Positions 10,952 through 19,348 of a DNA stretch of 64,000 bases are shown piece after piece. The notes under the pieces were generated by a model. It had not been told where the DNA came from, searched no databases, and saw nothing but the letters and a program-made list of their open reading frames with translations. The position numbers were made by a program, and so were the translations under genes. The first letter of the stretch is position 1; each line of letters starts with the position of its first letter. The stretch is from JASLEW01 sp035544895 (lineage in GTDB: Bacteria > Acidobacteriota > Thermoanaerobaculia > Multivoradales > UBA5704): contig DASZZM010000059.1 of NCBI GenBank assembly GCA_035544895.1, positions 62,001 through 126,000 of the forward strand. The letters run 5' to 3'.

Positions 10952-11299
10952 TGCGCACCGTGAGGGCTTCTATCGATCGTCAGGGGGCCGGACCGATATC
11001 GCGCGGACTGACTGCGGCCGCCGCCGGAGGGAAGGAAATGAGGGGGAACTGGAGGAGCGGCTGCGATTGAAGCCTAGGAGGGAGCGACGCTCGTTGCGGG
11101 TCGGAGCCCGTCCTGCGCCGGTGACATGTCCGACTGCCCGACAGGACGATTCCGGAGGTGGCGCACCCGCTGCTCCTTCCGCGCCCAGACGGTCCTGGAA
11201 GCTCCCTCCGCGCTGCCGGGAGGGTGGGAGAGCCTCCGCCTCTCTTTTACGGAAGCCGCGGCCCCCCTTTTCAGATTCGGCCGCGCCGGCACGGTGCCC

Positions 11300-11421
11300 A
11301 AGCCCGGGAAGGGTCGTGCGCGGGGTCGTATTTGGCGGCGGCGTCCTCAACACCTCCCCCCACCTACTCACCCACACCAGCCGCCAGACAAGCGACCCCG
11401 TGCACGACCCCTCCCGGGCTT
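11300..11421. repeat. 122-bp element with 29-bp imperfect terminal inverted repeats
   Basis: The left arm 11300-11328 and right arm 11393-11421 match as reverse complements at 27 of 29 bases (both begin aagcccggga on their own strand). The right arm ends one base beyond the lolD stop codon. A 64-bp non-coding centre separates the arms. It could be a MITE-like element or an mRNA-end structure. Confidence 0.85.
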
Positions 11422-11422
11422 C

Positions 11423-12133
11423 TTACCCCTCACCTCCCAGCCCGCGCTCCGTCTCCTCATAGGGCCGCAGCACTCCGTCCTCGAGGCGGAGCGTGCGGGT
11501 GCAGCGCCGTGCTATGGAGGGGTTGTGGGTGACGAGGATGCCGGTGGTCTGGTGGCGCGATTGCAGCTCGAGGAGCAGGTTGAGAACCTGTTCGCCGGTG
11601 GCGGGGTCGAGGTTGCCGGTCGGCTCGTCGGCGAGGAGGAGGGGCGGCTCGAGGGCCAGGGCGCGGCAGAGGGCGACGCGCTGGCGCTCGCCGCCGGAGA
11701 GCTGGTTCGGAAAGTGGTCCAGCCGCTCCTCGAGGCCCACTTCGAGCAGCAGGCCGCGCGCCCGTTCGAGGACGCGCCGCGGCTCGAGGCCGGCGATGCG
11801 GCCGGGCAGCATCACGTTCTCCAGGGCCGTGAAGTCGGGCAGCAGCTGGTGGAACTGGAACACGAAACCGATCGTGCGGTTGCGGAAGGAGGCGAGCTGC
11901 GCGCCCGACAGCCCGCCGAGCTGCTTGCCGCCGATCTCCACCGTGCCGCGGTCGGGCCGGTCAAGCGCCCCGAGCAGGTGCAGCAGTGTCGACTTGCCCG
12001 ACCCCGAGGGGCCGATCACCGCCACCAGCTCTCCCGGCTCCGCCGCCAGGTCCACCCCCTTGAGCACCGGCACGCGCCGCGTCCCATCCTGGTAGGTCTT
12101 GGCGAGCCCGCTGGCGCGCACCGTCACGCTCAT
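11423..12133 (-). CDS. lolD: Lipoprotein-releasing ABC transporter ATP-binding protein LolD
   Basis: LolD powers release of outer-membrane lipoproteins from the inner membrane. The 236 residues have Walker A GPSGSGKST (41-49), the Q-loop in FVFQFHQLLPDF, the ABC signature LSGGERQRVALCRAL, Walker B LLLADEPTGNLD and the H-loop VTHN. The FQFHQLLPDFTALENV segment is typical of the LolD/MacB group. The ATG at 12133 overlaps the stop of the permease gene as ATGA, so the two are translationally coupled. Confidence 0.94.
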   Translation of the reverse strand: MSVTVRASGLAKTYQDGTRRVPVLKGVDLAAEPGELVAVIGPSGSGKSTLLHLLGALDRPDRGTVEIGGKQLGGLSGAQLASFRNRTIGFVFQFHQLLPDFTALENVMLPGRIAGLEPRRVLERARGLLLEVGLEERLDHFPNQLSGGERQRVALCRALALEPPLLLADEPTGNLDPATGEQVLNLLLELQSRHQTTGILVTHNPSIARRCTRTLRLEDGVLRPYEETERGLGGEG

Positions 12134-13332
12134 CGCCGCAGCGCCTCCACCGGATCGAGAGTGGCCGCGCGTTGCGCCGCGTACAGCGCGGAAGCGAGCG
12201 CCAGGGCAAGCGTCAGCAGCAGCACCAGAAACAGATCGCCGGGCTGCACCAGGAAAGGGACGTAGTCGAGGAAGTAGACGCGCCCAGGGACCGGCACCAG
12301 GCGGTAGTGGTCGAGCACCCAGGCCCCGCCCACGCCGAGCAGGACGCCCACGAGCATTCCGGCGCCGGTGACCAGGCCGCCGAGCAGAACGAAGGCGCGG
12401 CGCAGCGCGGCAGGAGTCGCTCCCATCGTCCCCAGCATCCCGATCTCCGGCCGCTTGCTCGAGATGATCAGCGCCAGGTCGGCCACCAGGGCCAGCGAGG
12501 CCACCAGAACGATCAGCGACACGGCGACGAACATCATCACCTTCTCCAGGCGCAAGGCAAAGAGCAACGGGCGGTTGAGGTCCTTCCAGGTGCGCACGAC
12601 GCTGCCCGGCGGGCAAGCCATCGCGAGGCGCGCCGCGATCGCCAGCGCCGCGTCGAGATCGCGGGCCGCCACTTCGATCTGGCGCTCGCCGCCGCCGAGC
12701 AGGGTCTCGGCCACCGCCCGGGGCAAAAGCACGCGCTCCTTCTCCTCTTGCGTGTGGCCGTTGTCATAGGTGCCGGCAAGGGGCAGGCTGCGCAGCCGCG
12801 GCTGCGGGCCGATGGGGGTCAGCGTTGGCAGCGGCGAGACCACGTCGAGCGACCGCCCCCTGGTGAGGCCCCAACGGGCGGCGAGGGAGGCCGGGACGTA
12901 CAGACCCTCCGGACCGCCGACTGCTCCCGGAAAGGATGGCGGCACGCGCTCCTCGAAGCCGACGAGCTGGACCGGCTGCACCTTGCCGCGGTCGATCAGC
13001 CAGCCGCCGCCGCGCACCTGGAGCTGCGCCGCCAGCACCCCGGGCAGGCGGCGCACCGCGTCGCGCGCCGCGGCGGCGCGGGCGGCCGGCAGGCCATGGG
13101 GCAGCTCGACCAGGACCTGGGGGGTGCGCCCGAGCAGCTCGGCGCGCAGGGCGTCCTGAAAGCCCGAGATCACGGCGAGCGAGAGGACCAGTGCGGCGAC
13201 CCCGAGCGCGATGCCGCCGGCCGCCACGGCCGAGAGGAAGCTGGCGAAAGCGTCGCGCCGCGTGCTGCGCAGGTAGCGCGCGGCGAGAACCACCGCGAAC
13301 GGCACGTCCCGGGTGAGCAGGCTGGCCCGCAT
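12130..13332 (-). CDS. Lipoprotein-releasing ABC transporter permease LolC/LolE
   Basis: This 400-residue inner-membrane permease has the LolC/E layout. One TM helix lies near the N-terminus (about 28-50), then a large periplasmic MacB-type domain (about 55-265), then an FtsX domain with three TM helices at the C-terminus ending ALYAAQRAATLDPVEALRR. The segment SSKRPEIGMLGTMGATPAALRR is the conserved cytoplasmic coupling loop. Only one permease gene is present next to lolD, so the transporter is probably a homodimer of LolF type. ATG 13332 lies 20 bp after lysS; a GTG overlapping the lysS stop is a possible longer start. Confidence 0.93.
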   Translation of the reverse strand: MRASLLTRDVPFAVVLAARYLRSTRRDAFASFLSAVAAGGIALGVAALVLSLAVISGFQDALRAELLGRTPQVLVELPHGLPAARAAAARDAVRRLPGVLAAQLQVRGGGWLIDRGKVQPVQLVGFEERVPPSFPGAVGGPEGLYVPASLAARWGLTRGRSLDVVSPLPTLTPIGPQPRLRSLPLAGTYDNGHTQEEKERVLLPRAVAETLLGGGERQIEVAARDLDAALAIAARLAMACPPGSVVRTWKDLNRPLLFALRLEKVMMFVAVSLIVLVASLALVADLALIISSKRPEIGMLGTMGATPAALRRAFVLLGGLVTGAGMLVGVLLGVGGAWVLDHYRLVPVPGRVYFLDYVPFLVQPGDLFLVLLLTLALALASALYAAQRAATLDPVEALRR

Positions 13333-13352
13333 TGCGGCCGCCGGACGCGACA

Positions 13353-14867
<1,515 letters not shown>

Positions 14868-14960
14868 GGGGCCTCCCCGCGCGCGGCAGGATAGCAAAAA
14901 CAGGCTGATCCTGATGGATGAAACGGCGCTGCGAAGTGACGGTGGAGAACTGCTCAATGC

Positions 14961-15056
14961 ATCGATCGGATCGCCCCCCGCAACCCCTCGGTCCCCTTCC
15001 CACCCCTCCGGGGGGGAAGGGGACGCCCCCACCCTCTCTGCGCAGTGGGGGTTTCG
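14961..15056 (-). repeat. Dispersed intergenic repeat, copy A
   Basis: Read on the minus strand this is a short form of the element at 15933-16104. Shared blocks are the start cgaaac, the ggggcgtccccttccccccc core, gggaagggga plus gaggggttg, and a closing gcggggggcgatccgat. The middle block of copy B is missing. It also forms a stem between gtccccttccc (14991-15001) and gggaaggggac (15014-15024). It lies between divergent lysS and punA. Confidence 0.75.
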
Positions 15057-15063
15057 GGCTAGG

Positions 15064-15930
15064 ATGCCGGGCATGGAAGACGAAAGCATGGAGGGGATGG
15101 TCGAGGCGCTCAAGGAGGGGGTCGAGCGCTGGGATGCGCTGGGCTGGCCGCGGCCGCGGGTGGCTGTCGTCTCGGGCTCGGGGCTGGCGGTCGAGCTCGG
15201 CGAGCGCGTGCGTGGGCCGCTCGACCTGGCCTACTTCGTACCTTTCACGGTGCACGCGGTCGAGGGACATCCTCACCAGGCCGAGCTCATCCTGCCGCGG
15301 CCCGACCGGCCGGTCCTCTACCTGCGCGGCCGCCTCCACTCCTACCAGGGCTATAGCGCCCACGGCACGGTCTTCCCCGTGCGGCTGGCCGCCCTGCTGG
15401 GAGCGCGGGTGCTGGTCCTGACCAACGCGACGGGCGGCCTCGACCCCGCAACCCAGCACCCCGGCGACCTGGTGCTGGTGCGCGATCACATCAACCTCAC
15501 CGGCCTCAACCCTCTGCGCGGCGCCTTGCCCGCGGAGTGGGGCCCGCGCTTCCCCGACATGAGCGCGGCCTATGACCCGCGCCTCGCCGGGCTGGTCAAG
15601 CGGCTGGCGGCCGAGCTCGGCATCCCGCTGCTGGAAGGTATCTACGCCGGCCTGGCGGGGCCGAGCTACGAGACGCCGGCCGAGGTGCGCATGCTGCGCC
15701 AGCTAGGCGGCGACGTGACCGGGATGTCGACGGTCCTCGAGGTGATCGCCGCGCGCCAGATGGGGCTGCGCTGCCTGTGCATCTCGACGGTCAGCAACCT
15801 GGCCGCCGGCTTCTCGTCCACGCCGCTCGAGCATCACGACGTCCTCACCGCGGCGCAGGGCGCCGCAGCACGCCTCCAGATCCTGCTCCTCGCCCTGCTC
15901 AGCAGTCCCGAGCTGGTCCCGGCGGACTAG
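15064..15930 (+). CDS. punA: Purine nucleoside phosphorylase (trimeric type)
   Basis: This enzyme splits guanosine- and inosine-type nucleosides with phosphate. The 288 residues carry the low-molecular-mass PNP signatures: SGSGL (phosphate loop), GRLHSYQGYSA with the phosphate-binding His, NATGGLDP, and GPSYETPAEVRMLR with the purine-binding Glu. GMSTVLEVIAARQMGL and TVSNLAAG follow; the Asn in the last motif indicates 6-oxopurine preference. The start may be ATG 15064 or ATG 15073, the latter with AGGA at better spacing. It is a single gene between a repeat-bearing upstream region and a repeat-bearing downstream region. Confidence 0.94.
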   Translation: MPGMEDESMEGMVEALKEGVERWDALGWPRPRVAVVSGSGLAVELGERVRGPLDLAYFVPFTVHAVEGHPHQAELILPRPDRPVLYLRGRLHSYQGYSAHGTVFPVRLAALLGARVLVLTNATGGLDPATQHPGDLVLVRDHINLTGLNPLRGALPAEWGPRFPDMSAAYDPRLAGLVKRLAAELGIPLLEGIYAGLAGPSYETPAEVRMLRQLGGDVTGMSTVLEVIAARQMGLRCLCISTVSNLAAGFSSTPLEHHDVLTAAQGAAARLQILLLALLSSPELVPAD

Positions 15931-15932
15931 AA

Positions 15933-16104
15933 CCGAAACTCCCCTGCCCTGAGAGGGAGGGGGCGTCCCCTTCCCCCCCGGCCCCCGCCGGGCAGGGACC
16001 CGGCGGCTCCGGAAAACCGGGAAGGGGATCCGCGAGGGGTTGGCCGCCGCTCCCGCCATTGGCGGCACTCCCGGCAGGTCGCGGGGGGCGATCCGATAGA
16101 TCTG
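15933..16104 (+). repeat. Dispersed intergenic repeat, copy B (longest)
   Basis: This copy contains all the modules seen elsewhere: a start cgaaact, the ggggcgtccccttccccccc core, a hairpin block gccgggcagggacccggc, a block with cgctcccgc and cggcactcc, and the closing gcggggggcgatccgat. The opening is shared with 53271-53327, the hairpin and cggcactcc blocks with 45404-45540, and both ends with 14961-15056. It fills most of the gap between convergent punA and the flavin oxidoreductase. Confidence 0.8.
15987..16004 (+). terminator. Terminator-like stem in repeat copy B
   Basis: GCCGGG pairs with CCCGGC across a six-base loop (cagGGA). The same stem extended by one base pair occurs at 45501-45520. 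It sits between convergent genes but has no U-tract, so termination activity is uncertain. Confidence 0.4.
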
Positions 16105-16135
16105 AGGCCACCAACGCCAGTTAGCGAGCGCTGTT

Positions 16136-17179
16136 TCATACCTGGGCCGGACGCTGCCGCAGGGGCCTAATGACGGCCTCGGAGAAACGCTCCATCTCTT
16201 CGTATTGCGGGCTGAACTGGAGGAGCAACAGGTCGACGCCGGCCTCCGCGAAGCGGGCCACCTGCTCCTGGACCTCGGCCGGGGTGCCGACCAGGCCCGA
16301 GCGCAGGCCGCGGTTGGAGACCGAATAGTCCTCGATCGAGAGCTTCTGCTCGAGCTGGGTGCCGGCGAGCCACTGCTGGAAGTTGGCAAAGCCGGCCGCG
16401 CTCTGCCGCACGTCGGTGATGCGGGCGAGCTCCGCTTTGGCCGCGCGCTCGGAGTCGCGCACCACGGCGTAGCCGGCGACCCCGAAGCGGAGCCGCGGCA
16501 GGCCGAGCCGCTCGCGGCGCGCGGACATGTCGGCGACCTTGGCCGCGACCCGTTCCGGCGGGTCGCCGTGCATGAGATAGGCGTCGCACTTTTCGGCGAT
16601 GAGCTCTTTGGCCGCCTCCGACTCGCCGCCGGCGTAGAGAATGGGGCGAGGCTTGGCGAGCGGCTTGGGCTGCAGCACGTTGTCCTCGACCCGGTAGAAG
16701 CGGCCCGAGTAGGAGAAGTGGTCGCGCGACCAGACGCCGTCGACCACCTCGAGCCACTCGGCGGTGCGGGCATAGCGGTCGTCGTGCTGCTCGAAGGAGA
16801 CTCCATACATCCGGGCCTCGTCGGCCCACCACGACGACACGACGTTGAGCGACAGGCGGCCGCCGCTGATGTGATCGATGTTGGCAGCCTGCTTGGCGAG
16901 CAGGGCCGGCAGGTGGAAGGTCGGGCGGACGGCCACCATCAGCTCGATCTCCGAGGTGACCGCGGCAAGAGCGGCGGCGGTCGACCAGGCGTCCAGGGCG
17001 GGCGCCTCGATCCCCTTGATGTCGTTGAGGTTCAGCTCGGCCAGCAGGGTGACGTCGAAGCCGATCTGCTCGCTGCGGCGGGCGAGCCGGCTGACCTGGG
17101 CCCAGGTCGCCTCCATGCCTTCGTCGGCGACGTTGCGGAGCCAACCGCCGAAGACAGGCATCCAGTAGCCGAAGCGCAT
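16136..17179 (-). CDS. LLM-class flavin-dependent oxidoreductase (SsuD-like)
   Basis: This 347-residue TIM-barrel protein belongs to the bacterial-luciferase/alkanesulfonate monooxygenase group, which uses reduced FMN and oxygen. Family features are FGYWMPVFGGWLRN at the start, VAVRPTFHLPALLAKQAANI, SGGRLSLNVVSSWW, and ILYAGGESEAAKELIAEKCD. ATG 17179 is chosen because GGAGG sits eight bases upstream; an ATG at 17281 overlapping the ATP-grasp gene would add 34 low-complexity residues. That ribosome site lies inside a perfect 8-bp palindrome (ccccggag/ctccgggg). The gene is last in a three-gene unit after tryptophan dioxygenase and an ATP-grasp ligase. Its substrate is unknown. Confidence 0.85.
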   Translation of the reverse strand: MRFGYWMPVFGGWLRNVADEGMEATWAQVSRLARRSEQIGFDVTLLAELNLNDIKGIEAPALDAWSTAAALAAVTSEIELMVAVRPTFHLPALLAKQAANIDHISGGRLSLNVVSSWWADEARMYGVSFEQHDDRYARTAEWLEVVDGVWSRDHFSYSGRFYRVEDNVLQPKPLAKPRPILYAGGESEAAKELIAEKCDAYLMHGDPPERVAAKVADMSARRERLGLPRLRFGVAGYAVVRDSERAAKAELARITDVRQSAAGFANFQQWLAGTQLEQKLSIEDYSVSNRGLRSGLVGTPAEVQEQVARFAEAGVDLLLLQFSPQYEEMERFSEAVIRPLRQRPAQV

Positions 17180-17270
17180 CCCCGGAGCCTCCGGGGATCG
17201 CGCCTCGCGCGCGGTCCCGCTCCCCTGGCCCCCCTTCCCCGGCACCGCCGGCACGGGGGCCGGGGCGCCG

Positions 17271-18296
17271 TCACCCTGCATCGTGCGCCTCCACCTCGGC
17301 CTCGAGATAGTCGGCAAGCGGCACGAAGGGGTCGAAGCCGACGACGCGCGGACCGTCGGACACGAAATTGGACAGGGCGTTGATGTCGTAGAAGTAGAGC
17401 CGGCCGTCGCGGTCGTCGATCACGTACTCGATGCCGCCGACGTCGACGCCCGCCTGCCGCATGGCGCGCTCGGCGCCGGCGACGACCTCGGGCGGCGGCG
17501 TGAACCCCTCGACGCGCAGACCGGCCTTGGGCGCCTCCACCGCGCAGACACCGCCGAGCTCGACACCTCCCGAGGTCTTGCAGATGTCGGCCGGGCAGAG
17601 GTCGAAGGTCTCGCCGCTCAGGAACACTTTGATCCCGTAGAGGAACTTTCCGCCCACCACCTCGACCCGGGTGATATGGCCGCCGCGCGCCGGAATGAAC
17701 TCCTGGACGAGCGCGACATGGTCGAGGCCGAGGTCGATCGCCTGCGCCGAGGCCGCGCTCGCCAGCTGGGCGGGCGAGTCGTAGCGGGTCACCCCCGCGC
17801 CGCTGCCTCCGACGTTGGGCTTGACCACCACCGGGAAGCGCAGTCCATCCGCCGCCGCGACTGCTTGCGCGGAGTGGTGGATGATGCGCGTCCTGGGCGC
17901 CGGCAGGGCGAGCGAGCGCAGCAAGGACAGCTGCAGCGCCTTCGAGGTCTCGTGGCGGAAGGCCTTGACGCCGTTGATGACGCGCTTGCCGGCCAGCTCG
18001 AGGTCGGCGAGGTATTGCAGCGTGTAGAAGACCTGGGCATGGTCTCGCCGGTAGGCCGACGGGCTCATGCGGTTGAAGACGACGGGGAAGCGCCGATCGG
18101 CGGCAAGCTCCGCCGGGTCGTAGAAATGCCCGAGGGCATTGACCTTGAGATAGGGCGTGCCGCGGCGGTCGAGCTCGGCAAACAGCCGCTCGAACCACAC
18201 CGGGTGCTCGTAGTAGATGGCGATCGGACCCCGGCGATGGCGGTTGGCGGGGCGGGCTGCTCGGGACGCGGATTCGGCCAGCTCTTGGGTCGGCAA
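17271..18296 (-). CDS. ATP-grasp ligase, RimK-like
   Basis: ATP-grasp enzymes join a carboxylate to an amine or thiol through an acyl phosphate. The core here has FPVVVKPNVGGSGAGVTRYD (ATP-binding lysine and glycine loop), HVALVQEFIPARGGHITRVEV, and the metal-binding end GGIEYVIDD followed by YFYDINALSNF in place of the usual E-x-N. The N-terminal third (YYEHPVWFERLFAELDRRG) resembles the pre-ATP-grasp domain of RimK-type ligases. No ATG lies near the expected start. TTG 18296 is chosen because CTGGAG precedes it by six bases; a TTG at 18380 is the outer limit. Its end lies near the start of the flavin oxidoreductase, and tryptophan dioxygenase is upstream. The substrate is not known. Confidence 0.8.
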   Translation of the reverse strand: MPTQELAESASRAARPANRHRRGPIAIYYEHPVWFERLFAELDRRGTPYLKVNALGHFYDPAELAADRRFPVVFNRMSPSAYRRDHAQVFYTLQYLADLELAGKRVINGVKAFRHETSKALQLSLLRSLALPAPRTRIIHHSAQAVAAADGLRFPVVVKPNVGGSGAGVTRYDSPAQLASAASAQAIDLGLDHVALVQEFIPARGGHITRVEVVGGKFLYGIKVFLSGETFDLCPADICKTSGGVELGGVCAVEAPKAGLRVEGFTPPPEVVAGAERAMRQAGVDVGGIEYVIDDRDGRLYFYDINALSNFVSDGPRVVGFDPFVPLADYLEAEVEAHDAG

Positions 18297-18404
18297 CGAC
18301 GTCTCCAGGAGTCTTCTCGATTTCAGGTTACCGATTCGATCACAAATCGGGAGGATAGCCAGAAAGGGGACGAGCCGCAAGACGCGCGGCGGAGGCCACA
18401 GCGG

Positions 18405-19238
18405 CTAGCCTCCGTAGCCGGAGGCGATGCGGTCGCGCACCATCCAGATCTCGGGAAAGAAGCGCGTGGCCAGGGTCGCGGCGAGGTACTTGGCGCCCGA
18501 GGAGCCGCCGGTGCCTGCCTTGCCGCCGATCATGCGCTCCACCATCTTGACGTGGTGGAAGCGCCAGATGGAAAAGCGCTCGTCGAACTCGAGCAGGTGC
18601 TCGGCGAGGCGGAACTGCGGATAGTGCTCGTCGCTGCCGGAGTAGAGCTCGACCAGCGCATCGACCACTCCCTCGGCGGGCTCATGGGGCAGGGAGACGT
18701 CGCGCTCGAGCACCGCCGCCGGGATGGCAAAGCCGGCGCGCGAGAGGTGGCGCAGGAAGTAGTCGTAGACCGTGGCGCGGCGCAGGTAGGCGGTGAGCTC
18801 TTCGCGCGTCGCCTCGCCATCGCCGACCACGTCCAGCATGCGCGGGTTCTTGGCGCCGCAGAGGAACTCGATCTTGCGGAACTGCACCGACTGGAACCCG
18901 CTCGCCGGCCGCAGGTTGTCGCGGAACTTGGCGAAGTCGACCGCGAACATCGTCTCGAGCAGCGGTAGCTGCTCGATCAGCAGGTGCTGGATGGCATGCA
19001 GGCGGTCGAAGAGCTGGCCCGCCCGCAGGGGGAGGTCCTTTTCCAGCCAGCCGCAGACCGCCACGAGCTCATGCAGCATCTGCTTGAACCACAGCTCGTA
19101 GACCTGGTGGCTGATGATGAATAGCAGCTCGTCATGGTGCGGCGGGTCCGACAGCAGGCGCTGGAGCTCGAGCAGCTCGGGCACGCGAAGGTAGCTGCCG
19201 TAGGTGAGGCGGTCGCGGGTGCCGGCGAGCACGGCCAT
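18405..19238 (-). CDS. kynA: Tryptophan 2,3-dioxygenase
   Basis: This haem enzyme opens the indole ring of tryptophan to N-formylkynurenine. The 277 residues contain the TDO hallmarks: LTYGSYLRVPELLELQ, FIISHQVYELWFKQMLHEL with H44, FRDNLRPASGFQSVQFRKIE, and WRFHHVKMVERMIG (haem ligand His) followed by GTGGSSGAKYL. The ATG at 19238 has AGGA eight bases upstream. No kynureninase, kynurenine formamidase or 3-hydroxykynurenine enzymes are nearby. Instead it heads a unit with an ATP-grasp ligase and a flavin oxidoreductase, which suggests a specialised product rather than simple catabolism (inference). Confidence 0.95.
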   Translation of the reverse strand: MAVLAGTRDRLTYGSYLRVPELLELQRLLSDPPHHDELLFIISHQVYELWFKQMLHELVAVCGWLEKDLPLRAGQLFDRLHAIQHLLIEQLPLLETMFAVDFAKFRDNLRPASGFQSVQFRKIEFLCGAKNPRMLDVVGDGEATREELTAYLRRATVYDYFLRHLSRAGFAIPAAVLERDVSLPHEPAEGVVDALVELYSGSDEHYPQFRLAEHLLEFDERFSIWRFHHVKMVERMIGGKAGTGGSSGAKYLAATLATRFFPEIWMVRDRIASGYGG

Positions 19239-19306
19239 GAACCTATCCTACCGGAAGCGGCCCCGCAGGCCCCCCCAACTCCACACCCCGTCGCCGCATG
19301 CTCTTA

Positions 19307-19312
19307 TATAAT
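19307..19312 (+). promoter_or_regulatory. -10 hexamer TATAAT upstream of DUF3857 gene
   Basis: A perfect TATAAT lies about 37 bp before the ATG at 19349 in otherwise GC-rich sequence. No matching -35 element was seen, so activator dependence is possible. Confidence 0.4.
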
Positions 19313-19348
19313 CAAGGCAATTCCCGAACGGCTCCTGAGGGCCTGCGA

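Larger units (their letters stand above)
10658..11422. other. 765-bp non-coding region between lolD and clpC
   Basis: No convincing gene was seen. The stretch holds the clpC upstream region, a very strong hairpin at 10876-10951 and a second inverted-repeat element at 11300-11421 abutting the lolD stop. Smaller paired segments lie between them, for example cgtcctg and caggacg around 11110-11150. Open frames here are short and lack ribosome sites. The density of inverted repeats suggests a structured transcript, decayed mobile elements, or both. Confidence 0.7.

Noticed and set aside
10960..11299. RNase P RNA, SRP RNA or tmRNA in the gap before lolD
   Set aside because: Several paired segments exist, but the conserved cores of these RNAs were not found.
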